Below are positions 8,561-17,495 of a stretch of DNA of 55,185 bases, piece by piece. The stretch is from Belnapia arida (GTDB taxonomy: Bacteria; Pseudomonadota; Alphaproteobacteria; Acetobacterales; Acetobacteraceae), in assembly GCF_016773205.1 (NCBI RefSeq), contig NZ_JAETWB010000002.1, positions 497,123 through 552,307 on the forward strand. Direction: 5' to 3'. The position numbers and the translations under genes are program-made. Below the pieces are notes generated by a model that was given only the letters and a program-made list of their open reading frames with translations, searched no databases and had not been told where the DNA came from. Position 1 is the stretch's first letter. Each line of letters opens with the position of its first letter.

Positions 8561-9300
8561 CAACATCCTCCCCTTGGCAGGCTTCCGTCCTCACCCTGTT
8601 CCCCGAAATGTTTCCCGGGCCGTTGGGGCATTCCCTGGCGGGCCGCGCGCTGCGCGAGGGGCGGTGGGCCTTGGATGCCATCGACATCCGCGGCTTCGCC
8701 ACGGACCGGCACCGCAGCGTGGACGACACGCCCTGCGGCGGCGGGGCGGGGATGGTGCTGCGGCCGGATGTGGTGGATGCGGCCTGTGCGGCGACCTTGG
8801 CCTCCGGGCCGGGGCGGCCGTTGGTTGCCCTCACCCCGCGGGGGGTGCCGCTGGATCAGGCGATGGTCCGCGGCTTCGCCGAGGGGCCGGGGGTCGTCCT
8901 GCTCTGCGGGCGGTTCGAGGGCATCGACCAGCGCGTCATCGAGGCGCGGGGGATGCTGGAGGTCTCGATCGGCGACTACGTGCTCTCCGGTGGGGAGCCG
9001 GCGGCGCTCGTCCTGCTCGATGCCTGCGTGCGGCTGCTGCCCGGGGTGATGGGCGCGGCCGTAAGCGGGGAGGAGGAGAGCTTCTCCTCCGGCCTGCTGG
9101 AGTACCCGCACTACACGCGGCCAACGAATTGGAACGGCCTGGCTGTGCCGCCCGTGCTGCTCTCCGGCAACCATGCCGAGGTGGCGCGCTGGCGGCGGGA
9201 GCAGGCCGAGATGCTGACACGGACCCGCCGCCCTGACCTGTGGGCCCGGCATGGCTCCGACAACCCTATCGCGCTGGACGGCCAGGCCAGCGCCGCCTAG
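8557..9300 (+). CDS. trmD: tRNA (guanine-N1)-methyltransferase TrmD
   Basis: Methylates G37 next to the anticodon of certain tRNAs with S-adenosylmethionine, preventing frameshifting. 247 residues. Visible parts are [20 protein letters not shown] at the start, [17 protein letters not shown], the SAM-binding trefoil knot ([14 protein letters not shown] and [18 protein letters not shown]) and the C-terminal tRNA-recognition region ([18 protein letters not shown]). It starts at a GTG that overlaps the rimM stop. rplS follows 26 bp later. Confidence 0.98.
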   Translation: MTTSSPWQASVLTLFPEMFPGPLGHSLAGRALREGRWALDAIDIRGFATDRHRSVDDTPCGGGAGMVLRPDVVDAACAATLASGPGRPLVALTPRGVPLDQAMVRGFAEGPGVVLLCGRFEGIDQRVIEARGMLEVSIGDYVLSGGEPAALVLLDACVRLLPGVMGAAVSGEEESFSSGLLEYPHYTRPTNWNGLAVPPVLLSGNHAEVARWRREQAEMLTRTRRPDLWARHGSDNPIALDGQASAA

Positions 9301-9326
9301 TTATCGAATGTAAAGGACAACCCATC

Positions 9327-9713
9327 ATGAACCTGCTTCAGCAATTCGAGGCGGACCAGCTTGCCCGCCTCTCCGGCCTTCGCGGAGTGCCGGAATTCGG
9401 CCCGGGCGACACCGTGCGCGTCATGGTGCGGGTGGTCGAGGGCGAGCGCGTGCGCTCCCAGGCCTATGAAGGCGTGGTCATCGCCCGCAGCAACCGCGGC
9501 CTGAACAGCAATTTCACCGTCCGCAAGCTGTCCTATGGCGAGGGCGTGGAGCGCGTCTTCCCGCTCTACTCTCCCTCCGTGACGGAGATCGTGGTGGTTC
9601 GCCGCGGCAAGGTGCGGCGGGCGAAGCTCTATTACCTCCGTGGCCGGACCGGCAAGGCCGCCCGCATCATCGAGAAGCGCGAGGTCCGTCCGACGGCCGA
9701 GGCGCAAGGCTGA
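9327..9713 (+). CDS. rplS: 50S ribosomal protein bL19
   Basis: Large-subunit protein at the interface between the subunits. 128 residues: [16 protein letters not shown] opening, the SH3-like barrel with [41 protein letters not shown] and [10 protein letters not shown], then the basic [19 protein letters not shown] tail. The ATG at 9327 gives the standard start; in-frame codons upstream would add 29 unconserved residues. Last gene of the ffh operon. A strong hairpin follows. Confidence 0.98.
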   Translation: MNLLQQFEADQLARLSGLRGVPEFGPGDTVRVMVRVVEGERVRSQAYEGVVIARSNRGLNSNFTVRKLSYGEGVERVFPLYSPSVTEIVVVRRGKVRRAKLYYLRGRTGKAARIIEKREVRPTAEAQG

Positions 9714-9720
9714 ACCAGCG

Positions 9721-9750
9721 GCGTCCCCGGGCCCAACCGGCCCGGGGCGC
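9721..9750 (+). terminator. Strong GC hairpin between rplS and leuC
   Basis: CCCCGGGCC (9725-9733) pairs perfectly with GGCCCGGGG (9739-9747) around a CAACC loop. GCG/CGC extends it to 9721-9750 with one bulged T. No T-run follows, so it is either a Rho-assisted terminator, a 3'-end stabiliser for the ribosomal operon, or part of the leuC leader. I prefer the first two because leuC starts 25 bp later in a different functional unit. Confidence 0.5.
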
Positions 9751-9774
9751 CCATCAGAGAGTTTGGGGAACGTC

Positions 9775-11205
9775 ATGTCAGCGCAGAAACCGCGCACGCT
9801 GTTCGATAAAATCTGGGACGCTCATGTCGTCGAGACCCTGCCCGACGGCACCGCGCTTCTCTACATCGACCTCCACCTCACCCATGAGGTGACGACGCCC
9901 CAGGCTTTCGACGGGCTTCGCGCCGCCGGCCGCAAGGTGCGCCGGCCCGATGCAACGCTCGCCGTCATCGACCACAACATCGCCACCGATGCCAGCCGCT
10001 ATACCGGGATCGTCGATCCCGAGAGCCGGCTGCAGGTCGAGACGCTGGAGAAGAACGTCGCCGAGTTCGGCGTGCCCTTCATCCCGCTGCTCGATGCGCG
10101 GCAGGGCATCGTGCATGTGATCGGGCCGGAGCTCGGCCGCTCGCTGCCGGGCATGACCATCGTCTGCGGCGACAGCCACACCTCGACGCATGGCGCCATG
10201 GGCGCGCTGGCCTTCGGCATCGGCACCTCCGAGGTGGAGCATGTGCTGGCGACGCAGACGCTGCTGCAGAAGCCGGCGAAGAACATGCGGGTAGCGGTCG
10301 AGGGCAACCTCGCCGTCGGCTGCTCGGCGAAGGACGTGACGCTCGCCATCATCGGCAAGATCGGCACCGCCGGCGGCACCGGCCATGTGATCGAGTATGC
10401 GGGCGACGCGATCCGCGGGCTCGACATGGCGGGGCGGATGACGCTCTGCAACATGTCGATCGAGGGCGGGGCGCGGGCCGGCATGGTGGCGCCGGACCAG
10501 ACCACCTTCGACTACATCGCCCGCACGCCGAACGGGCCGAAGGGCGAGGCGCTGGATCGGGCGATCGAGTGGTGGAGGACGCTGCCGACCGATGCGGGGG
10601 CGCATTTCGACCGCATCGTGACGCTCGCCGCGCATGAGATCGCGCCGCAGGTGACCTGGGGGACGAGCCCCGAGGACGTGCTGCCGATCACCGCCGCCGT
10701 GCCCGACCCGGAGGCGGTGGAGGACGAGGCGCGGCGCGAGCAGTTCCGCCGCAAGATGCAATACATGGGGCTGACGCCGGGGCAGCGGCTCCAGGACCTG
10801 CCGCTGGACGTCGTCTTCATCGGCTCCTGCACCAACAGCCGGATCGAGGACATCCGCGTCGCCGCCAGCATCGCGCGGGGCCGCAAGGTGGCCGAAGGGG
10901 TGCGGGCGCTGGTGGTGCCGGGCTCCGGCCTCGTCAAGAAGCAGGCCGAGGCGGAGGGGCTCGACCGCATCCTCCAGGAAGCCGGCTTCGAGTGGCGCGA
11001 GGCGGGGTGCTCGATGTGCCTCGGCATGAACCCGGACAAGCTGACGCCGGGGCAGCGCTCGGCCTCCACCTCGAACCGGAATTTCGAGGGGCGGCAGGGG
11101 CCGGGCGGGCGGACGCACCTCGTCTCGCCGGCGACGGCGGCGGCCAGCGCGATCGCCGGGCATCTGGCCGATGTGCGGGATTACCAGCCGAAGGACGCCC
11201 ACTGA
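9775..11205 (+). CDS. leuC: 3-isopropylmalate dehydratase, large subunit
   Basis: With LeuD, isomerises 2-isopropylmalate to 3-isopropylmalate in leucine biosynthesis, using a 4Fe-4S cluster. 476 residues of the aconitase family. It opens [28 protein letters not shown], contains [26 protein letters not shown], and carries cluster cysteines in [12 protein letters not shown] and [14 protein letters not shown] 9775 is preceded by a GGGGAA purine run; the frame is open further upstream only across the end of rplS. TGATG joins its stop to leuD. Confidence 0.98.
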   Translation: MSAQKPRTLFDKIWDAHVVETLPDGTALLYIDLHLTHEVTTPQAFDGLRAAGRKVRRPDATLAVIDHNIATDASRYTGIVDPESRLQVETLEKNVAEFGVPFIPLLDARQGIVHVIGPELGRSLPGMTIVCGDSHTSTHGAMGALAFGIGTSEVEHVLATQTLLQKPAKNMRVAVEGNLAVGCSAKDVTLAIIGKIGTAGGTGHVIEYAGDAIRGLDMAGRMTLCNMSIEGGARAGMVAPDQTTFDYIARTPNGPKGEALDRAIEWWRTLPTDAGAHFDRIVTLAAHEIAPQVTWGTSPEDVLPITAAVPDPEAVEDEARREQFRRKMQYMGLTPGQRLQDLPLDVVFIGSCTNSRIEDIRVAASIARGRKVAEGVRALVVPGSGLVKKQAEAEGLDRILQEAGFEWREAGCSMCLGMNPDKLTPGQRSASTSNRNFEGRQGPGGRTHLVSPATAAASAIAGHLADVRDYQPKDAH

Positions 11206-11819
11206 TGGAAGCCTTCACGACGCTCACCGGCATCGCGGCGCCGATGCCGAAGGCCAATGTGGACACCGACCAGATCATCCCGGCGCGGTTCCTCAAGTCG
11301 ATCAGCCGCACGGGCTTCGGCAAGAACCTGTTTGCGAACTTCCGCTTCAGGGAGGACGGATCGGAGAACCCGGATTTCGTCCTCAACCAGGAGCCGTACC
11401 GGAAGGCCGAGATCCTCATCGCCTTCGAGAATTTCGGCTGCGGCTCCTCCCGCGAGCATGCGCCCTGGGCGCTGCTCGACTTCGGCATCCGCTGCGTCAT
11501 CGCCCCCGACTTCGCCGACATCTTCCACAACAACAGCTTCAAGAACGGCGTGCTGCCGGTGAAGCTGCCGCGCGAGGTCTGCGCGCAGCTGATGGAAGAC
11601 GCGAAGATGGGCGGCAATGCGCGCATCACCGTCGACCTGGAGCGGCAGGTGGTGGTGCGGCCGAGCGGCGAGGAGATCCCCTTCCAGATCGACCCGCTGC
11701 GGCGGCACCTGCTGCTGAACGGGCTCGACGATATCGGCCAGACCATGCAGCACGCCCCGGCGATCGACGGCTTCGAGGCGAAGCAGCGGGCGGCGCAGCC
11801 CTGGCTCTACGGCGCGTAA
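11205..11819 (+). CDS. leuD: 3-isopropylmalate dehydratase, small subunit
   Basis: Small swivelling subunit of isopropylmalate isomerase. 204 residues. [31 protein letters not shown] is the standard N-terminus, and [14 protein letters not shown], the substrate-binding loop, follows. The ATG shares one base with the leuC stop, so translation is coupled. leuB starts 15 bp downstream after a GGATAGG-type site. No sign of alteration. Confidence 0.98.
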   Translation: MEAFTTLTGIAAPMPKANVDTDQIIPARFLKSISRTGFGKNLFANFRFREDGSENPDFVLNQEPYRKAEILIAFENFGCGSSREHAPWALLDFGIRCVIAPDFADIFHNNSFKNGVLPVKLPREVCAQLMEDAKMGGNARITVDLERQVVVRPSGEEIPFQIDPLRRHLLLNGLDDIGQTMQHAPAIDGFEAKQRAAQPWLYGA

Positions 11820-11834
11820 GGCAAGGATAGGTCG

Positions 11835-12950
11835 ATGGCTGCGAACAAGACGCTGCTGGTGCTGCCGGGCGACGGCATAGGCCCCGAAGTGATGGGCGAG
11901 GTCAGCCGCGTCATCGACTGGATGGAGCGGCGGCGAAGCGTCAGCTTCCGCATCGAGGAGGGGCTGGTCGGCGGCGCCGCGATCGATGCGGTCGGCACGC
12001 CCTGCCCGGACGAGACGGTGGCCAAGGCGCGCGCGGCGGATGCGGTGCTGTTCGGCAGCGTCGGCGGGCCGAAATGGGACAGCCTGCCCTTCGACCAGCG
12101 GCCGGAGCTCGGCATCCTCAGGCTGCGCAAGGACCTTGGGCTGTTCGCCAACCTGCGCCCTGCGCTGGTGATGGACCCGCTGGCCGAGGCCTCCTCGCTG
12201 AAGGCCGATGTGGTGCGCGGCGTCGACATCATGGTGGTGCGGGAGACGGTGGGCGGCGTCTATTTCGGCGAGCCGCGCGGCGTGGAGAAGGCGCCCGATG
12301 GCCGCCGCCGGGGCTTCGACACCCAGGTCTACTTCGAGGACGAGATCGCCCGCGTGGCGCGCGTCGCCTTCGACCTGGCGCGGAAGCGCCGCAACAAGGT
12401 GACGAGCGTCGAGAAGGCGAATGTCATGCAATCCGGCCGGCTTTGGCGGGCCGTGGTCGGCGAGGTGCACCAGGCCGAGTATCCTGAGGTGCAGCTTGAG
12501 AACATGTATGCCGACAACTGCGCGATGCAGCTCTGCTCGCGGCCCAAGCAGTTCGACGTCATCCTCGGCGACAACCTCTTCGGCGACGTGCTGAGCGACC
12601 TGGCGGCGGCGCTGACCGGCTCGCTCGGCATGCTGCCCTCGGCGACCCTCGGCGCCGTGGACCCGACCAGCGGCAAGCGCTATGCGCTCTACGAGCCGAT
12701 CCACGGCTCGGCACCGGATATCGCCGGGCGCGGCGTTGCCAATCCCTGCGCGCAGATCCTCTCCTTCGCCATGCTGCTGCGCTGGTCCTTCGGCATGGAG
12801 GAGGATGCGGCGCTGATCGAGGCGGCGGTGGAGAAGGTGCTGGCCGGTGGGCTCCGCACCGCCGACATCATGCAGCCCGGCATGGCCCGGGTCGGCACCA
12901 GCGTCATGGGCGAGGCGGTGGTGCGGGAGTTGGAAAAGCTGTCCCTGTAA
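11835..12950 (+). CDS. leuB: 3-isopropylmalate dehydrogenase
   Basis: Oxidative decarboxylation of 3-isopropylmalate to 2-oxoisocaproate with NAD+, the third step of leucine synthesis. 371 residues. Visible features are [23 protein letters not shown], the substrate-binding [29 protein letters not shown], and the NAD-binding [14 protein letters not shown] near the C-terminus. With leuCD this makes a complete isomerase-dehydrogenase operon; leuA is not in the window. A short UUCG hairpin (13004-13017) lies between it and the tRNA gene. Confidence 0.98.
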   Translation: MAANKTLLVLPGDGIGPEVMGEVSRVIDWMERRRSVSFRIEEGLVGGAAIDAVGTPCPDETVAKARAADAVLFGSVGGPKWDSLPFDQRPELGILRLRKDLGLFANLRPALVMDPLAEASSLKADVVRGVDIMVVRETVGGVYFGEPRGVEKAPDGRRRGFDTQVYFEDEIARVARVAFDLARKRRNKVTSVEKANVMQSGRLWRAVVGEVHQAEYPEVQLENMYADNCAMQLCSRPKQFDVILGDNLFGDVLSDLAAALTGSLGMLPSATLGAVDPTSGKRYALYEPIHGSAPDIAGRGVANPCAQILSFAMLLRWSFGMEEDAALIEAAVEKVLAGGLRTADIMQPGMARVGTSVMGEAVVRELEKLSL

Positions 12951-13020
12951 AGGGCGGATAGGGGGTTGCGCCACGGCGCGGCCTCCGCTATTTCGCCTGC
13001 CTCGCCGCTTCGGCGGCTGC

Positions 13021-13097
13021 GCGCCCGTAGCTCAGCTGGATAGAGCACCAGACTACGAATCTGGGGGTCAGGAGTTCGAATCTCTTCGGGCGCGCCA
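13021..13097 (+). tRNA. tRNA-Arg (anticodon ACG)
   Basis: Cloverleaf read directly. The acceptor GCGCCCG (13021-13027) pairs with CGGGCGC (13087-13093). The D-loop is CTCAGCTGGATAGAG, the anticodon stem CCAGA/TCTGG, and the anticodon ACG at 13055-13057. The T-arm contains TTCGAAT. CCA is encoded at 13095-13097. It should read CGN arginine codons through inosine at A34. A TTTTT run directly follows the CCA. No integrase gene lies nearby. Confidence 0.97.
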
Positions 13098-13185
13098 TTT
13101 TTCCCCAGCGATTCAATTATGTAGACGTACCGGGTCGGGCCGGGCTTATGATCCGGCTCCGCTGGAGCAGGAAGGCGGTTGCGGC

Positions 13186-14235
13186 ATGAGTCCGGTCTTC
13201 CGTCATATCCTGGCGCTGGCCCTGGCCTTCTGGCTGGGCATCGCCCCTGGCTTCGCCACCGAGCAGGCCTCGCCGCTCCGGGTCCGGGTGATCGGCGGCT
13301 TCGCCGGGACCAGCCAATTCGACCGCATCGAGCAGCCTTTCTGGACGCGCCGGCTGCCTGCCCTGACCGGCGGGCGGATGGTGGCGATGTTGCAGTCCTC
13401 CACCCAGGCCGGGGTATCGCCGGACCAGATGCTGAACGTGATGCGGAGCGGCGCGGTGCTGTTCGGCACGGTGGAGGCGAATGCCATCGCCCTCGACGAG
13501 CCGGAGCTGGCGGTGGCGGACCTGCCCTTGCTGGCCGAGGACACGGCGGCGTTGCGGCGGATGGTCGCGCTCTGGCGGCCGCGCTTCCATGCCATCTTCG
13601 CCGAGCAGTACGGGGCCGAGTTGCTGGCGGTGTTCATCCGGCCGCCACAGGTCGTCTTCTGCAACAAGCCCTTCACCGGGCTGCGGGGGCTGGCAGGGCT
13701 GCGGGTGCGGGCGGCCTCGGTCAACCAGGCCGACCTGCTGCTGGCGCTCGGGGCGCAGCCGGTGGTGATGGCATTCGACCGCATGGTCGGGGCGGTGCGC
13801 GAGGGCTTGGTGGATTGCGCCATCACCGGCGGGTTGCCAGGCCAGGCGGTCGGGCTGCACCGCGTCACCACCCATGTCTCCTCCCTGCCGCTCGGCTGGG
13901 CGATGTCCTTCCTCACCGCGCATCAGCCGGGCTGGCAGGCGCTGCCGGCCGGGCTGCGGGAGCAGGTGCAGCAGGGCGTCGCGGAGCTGGAGGCGGCGAT
14001 GTGGAACGCGGCGGAGGAGGAGCGCGATCAGGGCGAGGCCTGCAACACCGGCGATGCGCGCTGCCGGCAGGGCGAGCGGGGCCGGCTGGTGGCGGTGCGG
14101 GAGGACCCGGCGGCGATCCGCCCGCTCTTCGGTGCCGCCGTGCTGCCGGGCTGGGCGCGGCGTTGCGGCGCCACCTGCGCCGAAAGCTGGAATGCCGTGG
14201 CGGGGCCGGCGGCCGGCGTCTACGCGCTCTGGTAA
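13186..14235 (+). CDS. TRAP-type (DctP family) solute-binding protein, orphan
   Basis: 349 residues with a signal peptide (hydrophobic 8-22, probable cleavage after GFA) and the DctP-type fold: a long N-lobe, FCNKPFTGLRGLAGLRVRA (the hinge region with the Arg that usually binds a carboxylate), then LGAQPVVMAFDRMVGAVREGLVDCAITG. Members deliver organic acids to membrane TRAP permeases, but no DctQ or DctM gene is nearby, so partner and ligand are unknown. The C-terminal third holds extra cysteines (EACNTGDARCRQG and RRCGATCAES), suggesting disulfides in the periplasm. ATG 13186 was chosen because the signal peptide begins there. Confidence 0.85.
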   Translation: MSPVFRHILALALAFWLGIAPGFATEQASPLRVRVIGGFAGTSQFDRIEQPFWTRRLPALTGGRMVAMLQSSTQAGVSPDQMLNVMRSGAVLFGTVEANAIALDEPELAVADLPLLAEDTAALRRMVALWRPRFHAIFAEQYGAELLAVFIRPPQVVFCNKPFTGLRGLAGLRVRAASVNQADLLLALGAQPVVMAFDRMVGAVREGLVDCAITGGLPGQAVGLHRVTTHVSSLPLGWAMSFLTAHQPGWQALPAGLREQVQQGVAELEAAMWNAAEEERDQGEACNTGDARCRQGERGRLVAVREDPAAIRPLFGAAVLPGWARRCGATCAESWNAVAGPAAGVYALW

Positions 14236-14241
14236 CCGCCG

Positions 14242-14715
14242 CTACGGCGCGTACTGCGTCGGCAGGGCGGTGGTGTACTTGATCCGCTCCATGGAGAAGC
14301 CGGAGCTGACGTCGAGCAGATCACCGATCCCGATGAGCTGCTTGTAGATGGCATCATAGGCGGCGATGTCGGGGACGACGACGCGCAGCAGGTAGTCCAC
14401 CGTGCCGCTCATGCGGTGGAATTCCACCACCTCGGGGATCGCCGAGACCAGGCGGCAAAATCGCTCCGCCCAGGTGGCGTTGTGCTGGCTGGTGCGGATG
14501 CTGACGAAGACGGTGACGCCGACGCGGAGCTTCTCGGCATCGAGCAGGGCGACGCGGCGGCGGATGATCCCTTCCTCTTCGAGCCGGCGGATGCGGCGCC
14601 AGCAGGGCGAGGGGGAGAGGCCGGCGCGCTCGGCGATCTCGGCGACGGGGAGGGTGGCGTCATCCTGCAAGGCTGCAAGGATGCTGCGGTCGATCCGGTC
14701 GAGCTGGAATGCCAT
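14242..14715 (-). CDS. Lrp/AsnC family transcriptional regulator
   Basis: 157 residues: N-terminal winged HTH (LDRIDRSILAALQDDATLPVAEIAERAGLSPSPCWRRIRRLEEEGII) and a C-terminal RAM ligand-binding domain (VTVFVSIRTSQHNATWAERF... VVEFHRMSGTVDYLLRVVVPD). Such proteins form octamers and respond to amino acids. The start at 14715 gives the common MAFQLDRIDRSIL opening; an in-frame ATG at 14781 would add 22 unconserved residues. It is divergent from the small DUF6356 gene across a 119-bp region containing an inverted repeat, and ends 6 bp from the convergent TRAP-type gene. Confidence 0.93.
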   Translation of the reverse strand: MAFQLDRIDRSILAALQDDATLPVAEIAERAGLSPSPCWRRIRRLEEEGIIRRRVALLDAEKLRVGVTVFVSIRTSQHNATWAERFCRLVSAIPEVVEFHRMSGTVDYLLRVVVPDIAAYDAIYKQLIGIGDLLDVSSGFSMERIKYTTALPTQYAP

Positions 14716-14750
14716 GCCTCGGTATCCGTGAACATTGGAATAGGATTGCA

Positions 14751-14789
14751 GAACCATCCATCGGGGAGGGTGGATTTGCAACCTGGTTC
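14751..14789. promoter_or_regulatory. Inverted repeat in the Lrp/DUF6356 divergent region
   Basis: GAACCA (14751-14756) and TGGTTC (14784-14789) flank an inner TCCA (14757-14760) and TGGA (14771-14774), giving a discontinuous dyad in the only region available for both promoters. Lrp-type regulators often autoregulate from such sites. The assignment is inference; the dyad is seen. Confidence 0.35.
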
Positions 14790-14834
14790 CGGGCCTTGCG
14801 GGGGATGATCTCCCGGTTCCGAGAGGAGGCTGCC

Positions 14835-15080
14835 ATGGCCCGCTGGTCCTTCACCCAACACCCGGCTTCGGTCAACGAGACCTATCTCGAGCACATGGCG
14901 ACGGCGGGCAGCTTCGGCTGGCGGATGCTGACGGCCTCGCTCGCCTGCTTCGCCCATGCGCTGGTGCCCTTTGCCTTCGAGAAGACCGGCTCCACCGCCA
15001 TCCGCGAGCTGCATGAGCGGATGGCAAGGAACCGGGTGCGGCACCAGGCCCCGGCGGGCGAGGCGCAGCGCGCTGGCTGA
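14835..15080 (+). CDS. DUF6356-type small protein
   Basis: 81 residues, preceded by GAGAGGAGG at a good distance. The pattern FTQHPASVNETYLEHMATAGSFG followed by a hydrophobic segment (MLTASLACFAHALVPFAF) and ELHERM matches, from memory, the DUF6356 family of short alphaproteobacterial proteins. Function is unknown. The central stretch could be one membrane helix. It is divergent from the Lrp regulator, which may control it, and 91 bp ahead of the monooxygenase gene with a hairpin between. Confidence 0.75.
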   Translation: MARWSFTQHPASVNETYLEHMATAGSFGWRMLTASLACFAHALVPFAFEKTGSTAIRELHERMARNRVRHQAPAGEAQRAG

Positions 15081-15114
15081 TCGCGGCTTTCAGCCAGGCT
15101 TGTCTCCGGTCTAG

Positions 15115-15135
15115 CATCGCCTGGAAAGCGATGCC
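15115..15135 (+). terminator. Perfect stem-loop after the DUF6356 gene
   Basis: GCATCGC (15115-15121) pairs with GCGATGC (15129-15135) around CTGGAAA. No T-run follows, so termination is only suggested. It lies 37 bp before the monooxygenase start. Confidence 0.35.
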
Positions 15136-15171
15136 GGCTCGGGACGAAGGCCGGCTGGAGGAGCGCAGCCC

Positions 15172-16935
15172 ATGGATGGCACCCTGACCGGCCGGTCGGC
15201 CGAGGCGACGGCCGCAACCTGGCTCGACGAGTTTGCCGCCGCGCTGGAGGCGCGCGAGGGGGGGCGGATCGCGGCGCTCTTCGCCGCCGAATGCCATTGG
15301 CGGGACCTGCTCGCCTTCACCTGGGAGCTGCATACCGTCTCCGGGGCGGAGGCGATTGCCGAGCGGCTGCAGCCCTGCCTCGCGCGGATGGCGCCGCGTA
15401 ACGTGAGGCTGGCCGAGGGGCGGACGCCGCCGCGGGTGGTGCGGCGGGCGGGCACCGAGGCCATCGAGGTGATCTTCAGCTTCGAGACGGTGGTGGGGCC
15501 GTGCAACGGCGTCGTCCGGCTGGTGCAGGAGGCGGGCGGGCCGCGGGCCTGGACGCTGATGACGGCGCTCGACGAAATCCGCGGGCATGAGGACCCGGCC
15601 GACGGCAAGCGCTGGCAGGATGTCGACTGGCGGCGGAATTTCGGCGGGGAGAACTGGCTCGACCGGCGCAATCGCGCGCGGGCCTATGCCGACCGCGACC
15701 CGGCGGTGCTGGTGGTGGGGGCGGCGCAGGCCGGGCTTTCCGTCGCGGCGCGGCTGACGCTGCTCGGCGTCGATACGCTGGTGGTGGAGCGGGAGGGGCG
15801 CATCGGCGACAGCTGGCGGCGGCGCTACCACGCGCTGACGCTGCACAACGAGACGCGGGTCAATCACCTGCCCTACATGCCCTTCCCGAAGAGCTGGCCG
15901 GTCTTCATCCCGAAGGACATGCTGGCCAACTGGTTCGAGATCTACGCCGAGGCGATGGAGCTCAACGTCTGGACCGGGACGGAGCTGGTCTCAGGCAACT
16001 GGGACGAGGTGGCGCAGTGCTGGGACGTCCTGCTGCGCAAGGCGGACGGGACGGAGCGGCGGATGCGGCCGCGGCACATCGTCTTCGCCAACGGCACGAG
16101 CACGACGCCCAAGATGCCGGACCTGCCGGGGCTGCGCGACTTCCGCGGCACGGTGACGCATTCCGGGCGGCATGGCAGCGGGCTCGACTGGCGGGGCAAG
16201 CGGGCGCTGGTGCTGGGCACCGGGACCTCGGGGCATGACGTGGCGCAGGACCTCGCTGTCTCGGGCGCGGCGGAGGTGACGCTCGTGCAGCGGCGGCCGA
16301 CCCTCGTCGTCAGCCTGAAGGAGGCGCAGGCGCCCTATGCGCTCTACGACGAGGACATCTCCTTCGAGGACCGCGACCTGCTGGCGACCTCCTTTCCCTT
16401 CCCCGTCTACAAGCGAGCGCACCAGCTGATGACGGAGCGCAACCGTGAGGCCGACCGGGAGATGCTGGAGGGGCTGGAGCGGCGCGGCTTCCGCCTGCAA
16501 TGGGGCGAGGGGGAGAGCGGCTGGCAGATCATGTATCAGAGCCGCGGCGGCGGGTATTACTTCGATGCCGGCTGCTCGCAGATGATTGTGGAGGGGCGCG
16601 TCGGGCTGATGCAGTTCGACGATATCGAGCGCTTCGGGCCCGAGGGCGCGGTGCTGCGCGATGGCAGCGTGAAGCCGGCCGACCTCATCGTGCTGGCGAC
16701 GGGGTATGAGGGGCAGGCGGAATCGGCGCGGCGCATCCTCGGCGAGGCGGTGGGGGCGCGGATCGGACGCGTCTGGGGCTTCGACGAGGAGGGCGAGTTG
16801 CACGGCATGTGGCGGCCGACCGGGCAGCCGGGGCTGTGGTTCCATGCCGGTGGGCTGGCGCAGTGCCGCATCTTCTCGAAGGTGCTGGCCTTGCAGATCA
16901 AGGCGCGGGAGCTGGGTCTGCTGGCCAGCGGGTGA
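15172..16935 (+). CDS. Flavin-containing monooxygenase with N-terminal NTF2-like domain
   Basis: 587 residues. Residues 1-~140 resemble a SnoaL/NTF2-like fold (WLDEFAAALEAREGGRIAALFAAECHWRDL). Residues ~180-580 are an FMO/YUC-like oxidoreductase with a FAD-binding site at 181-190 (VVGAAQAGLS), the RIGDSWRRRYHALTLHN segment, FRGTVTHSGRH in place of the FMO signature, and a second dinucleotide site near 349 (LGTGTSGHDVA). Expected to use NADPH and O2 to oxidise a soft heteroatom or carbonyl; substrate unknown. The first glycine motif reads GAAQAG rather than GxGxxG. Its last 38 bp overlap the convergent phosphatase gene. Confidence 0.9.
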   Translation: MDGTLTGRSAEATAATWLDEFAAALEAREGGRIAALFAAECHWRDLLAFTWELHTVSGAEAIAERLQPCLARMAPRNVRLAEGRTPPRVVRRAGTEAIEVIFSFETVVGPCNGVVRLVQEAGGPRAWTLMTALDEIRGHEDPADGKRWQDVDWRRNFGGENWLDRRNRARAYADRDPAVLVVGAAQAGLSVAARLTLLGVDTLVVEREGRIGDSWRRRYHALTLHNETRVNHLPYMPFPKSWPVFIPKDMLANWFEIYAEAMELNVWTGTELVSGNWDEVAQCWDVLLRKADGTERRMRPRHIVFANGTSTTPKMPDLPGLRDFRGTVTHSGRHGSGLDWRGKRALVLGTGTSGHDVAQDLAVSGAAEVTLVQRRPTLVVSLKEAQAPYALYDEDISFEDRDLLATSFPFPVYKRAHQLMTERNREADREMLEGLERRGFRLQWGEGESGWQIMYQSRGGGYYFDAGCSQMIVEGRVGLMQFDDIERFGPEGAVLRDGSVKPADLIVLATGYEGQAESARRILGEAVGARIGRVWGFDEEGELHGMWRPTGQPGLWFHAGGLAQCRIFSKVLALQIKARELGLLASG

Positions 16936-17491
16936 CGCGGACCGGGCCGGCGGGGCGGCGCTCGATGAGGAGGCCGCTGCCTTCGGGGGGCAGCCAGGCG
17001 AACCAGTCGCGCACCGGGAGGGCGAGCAGGCGGCCGGCGAGGGCGGCGATGGGGCCGCCATGCGAGACGGCGATAATTGAGGCGCCCTGTGGAAGGCCGG
17101 CGAGCCAGGCGAGGGCACGGGCGGCGAGTTCGTTCGTCGTCTCGCCGCCGCCGGGGCGGAAGCGGCCGGGCGCGTCGATCATGCCGTCCATGGCGCTGCC
17201 CTCGGCCTGCCAGATGGCGTCCCAGGGCTGGCCTTCCCAATGGCCGAAATCGCGCTCCATCAGGCGGCGGTCCCAGTGGATGGAGAGGGCGTGGCGGCGG
17301 GCGACGAGGCCGGCGAGCAGGGCAGCGCGGCGGGAGGGGGAGGCGTGCAGCGCATCCGCGGCGGGGATGCGGGCGGCGAGGCGGTGGGCGGCGGCGCGTC
17401 CCTCGGCGCCGAGCGGGGCCTCGCTCTGGCCGTAGCAGCGCGGACGCCAGGCGCCCGCGACCCTGGTGTGGCGGAGGAGGAGCAGGCGCAT
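16898..17491 (-). CDS. cobC: Alpha-ribazole phosphatase-type histidine phosphatase
   Basis: 197 residues of the phosphoglycerate-mutase-like superfamily. The active-site loop is RHT at 7-9 (catalytic His8) instead of the commoner RHG. RDFGHWEGQPW and VSHGGPIAA supply the other conserved Arg, Glu and His. In cobalamin assembly such enzymes remove phosphate from alpha-ribazole-5'-phosphate or adenosylcobalamin-phosphate. Position as last gene after cobS, 4 bp away, supports that role. The name follows the Salmonella system; a different enzyme at 36638 has the same letter in the Pseudomonas denitrificans scheme. Confidence 0.85.
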   Translation of the reverse strand: MRLLLLRHTRVAGAWRPRCYGQSEAPLGAEGRAAAHRLAARIPAADALHASPSRRAALLAGLVARRHALSIHWDRRLMERDFGHWEGQPWDAIWQAEGSAMDGMIDAPGRFRPGGGETTNELAARALAWLAGLPQGASIIAVSHGGPIAALAGRLLALPVRDWFAWLPPEGSGLLIERRPAGPVRVTRWPADPAPAP

Positions 17492-17495
17492 CGGC

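Noticed and set aside
13021-13110. tRNA-Arg 3' end as a mobile-element attachment site
   Set aside because: No integrase, no second copy of the tRNA end seen nearby, and flanking genes are of ordinary chromosomal type.
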